Assembly (NCBI GenBank): GCA_964630925.1
Contig: CAZVZK010000137.1
Location: forward strand, 1 to 28,034
Direction: 5' to 3'
DNA: 28,034 nucleotides
Source of the DNA: RGDT01 sp964630925
Lineage (GTDB): Bacteria > Planctomycetota > Planctomycetia > Gemmatales > Gemmataceae
In this document: one piece after another, positions 25,144-28,034 of the stretch
Position numbering within the stretch: position 1 is the stretch's first letter
Layout of the letters: each line of letters begins with the position of its first letter
The notes under the pieces: model-generated
Databases searched by the model: none
What the model saw: only the letters and a program-made list of their open reading frames with translations
Told to the model about the DNA's origin: nothing
Translations under genes and position numbers: made by a program

Positions 25144-25179
25144 CACGGGGGGCGGGCCGTTCGCGGCCCGCCCCCCGTG
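25144..25179 (+). terminator. strong terminator hairpin after the PQQ-propeller gene
   Basis: Perfect 16-bp stem: CACGGGGGGCGGGCCG at 25144-25159 and CGGCCCGCCCCCCGTG at 25164-25179, closed by a TTCG tetraloop. It lies 45 nt after the stop. It is short of T residues, but the stem is exceptionally stable. The rest of 25100-25304 holds no gene. Confidence 0.75.
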
Positions 25180-25304
25180 CGTTCAATCGGGCGCGCTCCG
25201 AGCTGTGGGCGATCACGCCCCCAGACCCCCGTTGGGCCCGCTCGCCTGATCCGAAGACACGGCGGGCTCACGCCGCCTCACGCCCCGCCACCTGCCCCCG
25301 CGTT

Positions 25305-25655
25305 TCAGCCGCGGACGAAATCGGTGAGCTGGGCGTAACCGACGTACTTCTGGAAGGAGGCGCCGACGAGGAAGGTGCCGTCTTCGGCCTTGACGACCCA
25401 CATGACGCGGGCGGTGCATTTGAAGGGCTGCAGCGCCGGGCCCTCCAGGTTGACCTCGAACTCGTGGCCGGCGGGCAGCTCCTCTTTGAGGACGAGGCGG
25501 ACGCCGGACTCGGAGACGTCGAGGGCGCGGACGGCGATGTTCGGCCCCAGGCCGAGGGCGTTCTTGTACGCCTTGACCTTGGTGCTGCCCTTGGAGGGGA
25601 GGCGGCGCGAGCGGCGCGTGTTGGCCCGCTGCCCGGCGGGTGTGGGGTCGGCCAC
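25305..25655 (-). CDS. PilZ-domain protein, probable c-di-GMP receptor
   Basis: A single-domain cytoplasmic protein of 116 residues. The PilZ signature is visible: the arginine motif R14-x-x-x-R18 (RRSRR) and D46-x-S-x-x-G51 (DVSESG) in the first strand pair, followed by the beta-barrel (GVRLVLKEELPAGHEFEV, CTARVMWVVKAEDGTFLVG). These are the residues that bind cyclic di-GMP, so a signalling receptor or adaptor is likely. Its target is unknown. The start is GTG at 25655 with AGGAG about 8 nt upstream. It lies 79 nt downstream of the isomerase-like gene on the same strand and might share its transcript, but the functions seem unrelated. Confidence 0.85.
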   Translation of the reverse strand: MADPTPAGQRANTRRSRRLPSKGSTKVKAYKNALGLGPNIAVRALDVSESGVRLVLKEELPAGHEFEVNLEGPALQPFKCTARVMWVVKAEDGTFLVGASFQKYVGYAQLTDFVRG

Positions 25656-25734
25656 AGGTGGGCTCCTGGTCGGAAGGAGAATGAGGGGGCGCAGGAAGCG
25701 TAGTTCACGGACGGGGGCGATGCAAATGCCCCCA

Positions 25735-26541
25735 TCACCCCAGGAGCCGCCGCAGCGCGGACAGGCCCAGATCGACCAGCGACGCGGGCTTGACGCGCCA
25801 CAGGTCGGGGTTGAACAGCTCCAGCGACACGGGGCCCGTGTAATTGATCGCCCGCAGGTGAGCGATCAGGGGCGCGAGGTGGAAGTCGCCCTCGCCGGGC
25901 AGTATGCGGTCGGCGTCGGACGCCAGCTCGCGGGCGACCCCGGCCAGGTCGCACACCTGCACCAGGGCCAGCCGTCCGGGGCGGATCAGGGCGAGGTCCT
26001 CGAACTTGCTCGGGCCGGTGTAGTAGTGGAACACGTCGAGGCACAGGCCGACGTTCGGCTCGCCCGCCGCCTCGATCAGCGACAGGGCCGTCGGCAGGCA
26101 GGCGCAGAACGTCCCGCGCGCGCGCGGCTCCAGGGCGAGCGTCACGCCGAACGTCTGGGCCCACTGGGCGGCCTGGCGCAGCGACACGACGGCACGCTCC
26201 AGGGCCGTCGGGTCGATCGGCCCGGTGAAGTCGGGGACGACGGCCAGGACGCCGATGCCGAACGCCTCGCACAGGCCGAGGCGGCGTTTGAAGTGGTCGA
26301 AATGGGCGGCCCGCTGCTCGCCCTGCGACAGGAGCAGGCCGCCCTGGTACGACGCCGCCACGGGCCGCACGCCGCGGTCAGCGAGCAGTTTCCGGGTGTC
26401 TTCCGCGGGGTGCGCTTCGAGGTGTTTCTCCAGCTTGGTGAGCCACACCTCGGTGGCGCCGCCGCCGGCCTCGCCGAGGGCTGCCACGTCGTCGGCGAAG
26501 CTGGCGGGCATGGTGCAGGTCTGGCTGATGCAAGGGATCAT
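25735..26541 (-). CDS. sugar-phosphate isomerase/epimerase-like TIM barrel
   Basis: A 268-residue protein of the xylose-isomerase-like TIM-barrel superfamily (AP endonuclease family 2). It starts MIPCISQTCTMPASFADDVA, with no signal peptide. Likely metal ligands are E138 (ALEPRARG), D169 (LCLDVFHYY), Q195 (VQVCDL) and E241 (SLELFN); GEGDF at 216-220 also matches the family. The third ligand is often histidine, so the glutamine is a possible variation, although my alignment is by eye. Typical substrates are keto-sugars, inositol derivatives and hydroxypyruvate; none can be chosen here. Its short upstream region consists of a decamer repeat array rather than a clear ribosome site. Confidence 0.85.
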   Translation of the reverse strand: MIPCISQTCTMPASFADDVAALGEAGGGATEVWLTKLEKHLEAHPAEDTRKLLADRGVRPVAASYQGGLLLSQGEQRAAHFDHFKRRLGLCEAFGIGVLAVVPDFTGPIDPTALERAVVSLRQAAQWAQTFGVTLALEPRARGTFCACLPTALSLIEAAGEPNVGLCLDVFHYYTGPSKFEDLALIRPGRLALVQVCDLAGVARELASDADRILPGEGDFHLAPLIAHLRAINYTGPVSLELFNPDLWRVKPASLVDLGLSALRRLLG

Positions 26542-26548
26542 GTGGTTT

Positions 26549-26598
26549 TCGCTGGCTGTTGCTGACTGTCGCTGGCTGTCGCTGGCTGTCGGCGACTC
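26549..26598. repeat. tandem decamer array near TCGCTGGCTG
   Basis: Five consecutive 10-nt units: TCGCTGGCTG, TTGCTGACTG, TCGCTGGCTG, TCGCTGGCTG and TCGGCGACTC. They begin only 8 nt upstream of the isomerase-like start codon, where a ribosome site or leader should be. The rest of 26542-26761, the divergent gap to the kinase gene, shows no clear promoter. Confidence 0.75.
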
Positions 26599-26761
26599 AC
26601 TCAGCTACTCAGGTGAAAGATGCGGGCTGTGCGGGACGTTCTCACGGGCGCGGGGCGGCGGGCGGACGCCGCCCCTTCTTCCTTGTTCTAGAGTTGGATA
26701 TCATAGACGGCGGCACTTCCGGCCGCGGCACGACGCCGCCGCCATCGAGCGGGTACCCCTG

Positions 26762-28034
<1,273 letters not shown>

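Noticed and set aside
22145..25216. A 1023-residue open frame on the minus strand
   Set aside because: It is antisense to the PQQ-propeller gene, which has clear domain structure; the antisense translation is rich in Arg, His and Val without motifs.

Overview
The window is very GC-rich and looks like a chromosomal piece of a planctomycete, most likely a Gemmata-type bacterium. The reasons are a TIGR03067-type lipoprotein, a DUF6370-type small secreted protein, a Ser/Thr kinase with the N-terminal extension typical of planctomycetes, a very large secreted PQQ-propeller protein, a HEAT-repeat membrane protein, and an Rpn/DUF4351-like gene with a tandem remnant. No tRNA, rRNA, CRISPR array or insertion sequence was recognised.

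Layout. 0.1-4.5 kb: a TolC-like outer-membrane lipoprotein (-) is divergent from a small cysteine-containing secreted protein, followed by ispH (isoprenoid synthesis) and a Gfo/Idh/MocA oxidoreductase (+). 4.5-7.9 kb (-): a TIGR03067 lipoprotein, an unrecognised protein with three helix-loop-helix repeats, and pabB, whose 3' end is interrupted by a poly-G tract and ten Ns that look like an assembly artefact. 8.0-11.2 kb (+): two secreted proteins that share a homologous module. 11.2-13.2 kb: an accessory patch with hairpins, a direct repeat, and an Rpn-like gene followed by a second copy of its C-terminal end. 13.2-17.7 kb (-): a thioredoxin-fold protein, then a 974-residue HEAT-repeat protein coupled to two tiny ORFs. 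18.0-20.0 kb: a PhzF-like enzyme (+) facing a radical SAM protein (-). 20.3-25.1 kb (+): a 1609-residue PQQ-propeller/TPR protein. 25.3-26.5 kb (-): PilZ and a sugar-phosphate isomerase-like TIM barrel. 26.8 kb to the end (+): a Ser/Thr kinase that runs off the window.

The most important observation is at 16515-17690 on the minus strand. A secreted TlpA-like protein reads straight through two in-frame TGA codons. These fall exactly where the two cysteines of the thioredoxin CxxC motif should be, giving U-L-T-U. A perfect 7-bp hairpin with a GGUC loop follows at the spacing expected of a bacterial SECIS. I read this as a two-selenocysteine (UxxU) selenoprotein that automatic annotation would split into two ORFs and lose. 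The Sec machinery (selA, selB, selC, selD) is not in this window, so this stays an inference from sequence.

Several intergenic regions carry short iterated repeats, three of them arranged as inverted arms or hairpins: 9-mers at 3.3 kb, 7-mers at 9.5 kb, alternative hairpins at 11.4 kb, and 10-mers at 26.55 kb. They appear to be different families of the same general kind.
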